The translations under genes and the position numbers were made by a program. Below the pieces are notes generated by a model, which had not been told where the DNA came from, made no database searches, and saw only the letters and a program-made list of their open reading frames with translations. 64,000 nucleotides of DNA from NCBI RefSeq assembly GCF_003627755.1, contig NZ_CP032694.1, positions 3,773,501 to 3,837,500 of the forward strand, given 5' to 3'. Shown here piece by piece: positions 63,882 to 64,000 of this stretch. Numbering within the stretch: the first letter of the stretch is position 1; each line of letters begins with the position of its first letter. This DNA is from Rhizobium jaguaris. Lineage in GTDB: Bacteria > Pseudomonadota > Alphaproteobacteria > Rhizobiales > Rhizobiaceae.

Positions 63882-64000
63882 CTACTTCGCCGAGGCGCTT
63901 GCTTCGACCAGAACCGGATCGGCGCGATAGTCCTTCGGGAAAATGCGCTGCAGATTTTTGATCTTCGGCAGATCGTTGATGACGATGTAGGGGTAATCGG
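63882..64000 (-). CDS. C-terminus of a gene cut by the window edge
   Basis: An open reading frame enters from the right edge and ends at TAG 63882. The visible 39 residues contain DYPYIVINDLPKIKNLQRIF and end in VEASASAK. It looks like a genuine protein tail with normal codon use. Without the rest of the gene I cannot name it. Confidence 0.55.
   Translation of the reverse strand, partial: DYPYIVINDLPKIKNLQRIFPKDYRADPVLVEASASAK

Overview
The window is a GC-rich, tightly packed chromosomal segment from an alphaproteobacterium of the Rhizobiaceae, most likely Rhizobium. This rests on conserved neighbourhoods (yacG-maf-infA, a LMW phosphatase, UPF0262 and hisD beside DUF2948 and murA), on the number of ABC uptake systems for sugars and amino-acid-like solutes, and on several families of dispersed palindromic intergenic repeats. 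The species cannot be fixed from the sequence alone.

Layout. Positions 86-6200 are a minus-strand housekeeping block: tRNA-Phe, yacG, maf, infA, a LMW-phosphatase-like gene, UPF0262, hisD, DUF2948, murA and a small charged protein. tRNA-Thr at 6355 is followed by a perfect palindrome and a 3 kb AT-richer accessory patch with three unrecognised membrane-anchored proteins (6673-9326). Next come ddl, a small SH3-like unknown, a secreted cupin, a four-carbon acid sugar kinase (DUF1537) and a complete CUT1 sugar ABC transporter (13651-17840). A stretch of small regulatory units follows: FUSC-like membrane protein; MarR with a monooxygenase; two VOC genes with IclR; metallophosphoesterase; and a TetR-controlled RND efflux operon with a 42-bp operator. 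OsmC and an araFGH-type transporter divergent from GntR-dgoD come next.

From 50664 down to 36173 lies one minus-strand unit of 12 genes: LacI regulator, Gfo/Idh/MocA oxidoreductase, CoA transferase, enoyl-CoA hydratase, aldehyde dehydrogenase, four transporter genes, GMC oxidoreductase, SDR, second GMC oxidoreductase. It looks like a catabolic island for an unidentified sugar- or glycoside-like substrate whose carbon ends as an acyl-CoA. From 51209 to 60633 is a second island: a branched-chain-amino-acid-type ABC transporter, a GntR regulator and unusual partners (NTF2-like, aldo/keto reductase, TIGR04076, DUF3830, FAD amine-oxidase-like). The window ends with a Bax-inhibitor-1 protein, an ECF sigma/anti-sigma pair, a bestrophin-like channel and the C-terminus of a truncated gene.

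The most striking non-coding signal is a roughly 280-bp repeat present twice (13196-13475 and 50781-51057). It has long terminal inverted repeats and internal stem-loops. One stem differs in sequence between the two copies yet stays complementary in each, which points to a conserved folded structure. In the second copy the repeat lies between two near-identical LacI-type operators. Three other palindromic repeats (35942, 43061, 59179) and a pair of RIME-like repeats (19316, 23541) sit in gene gaps. One of them supplies the ribosome-binding site and start codon of its downstream gene.
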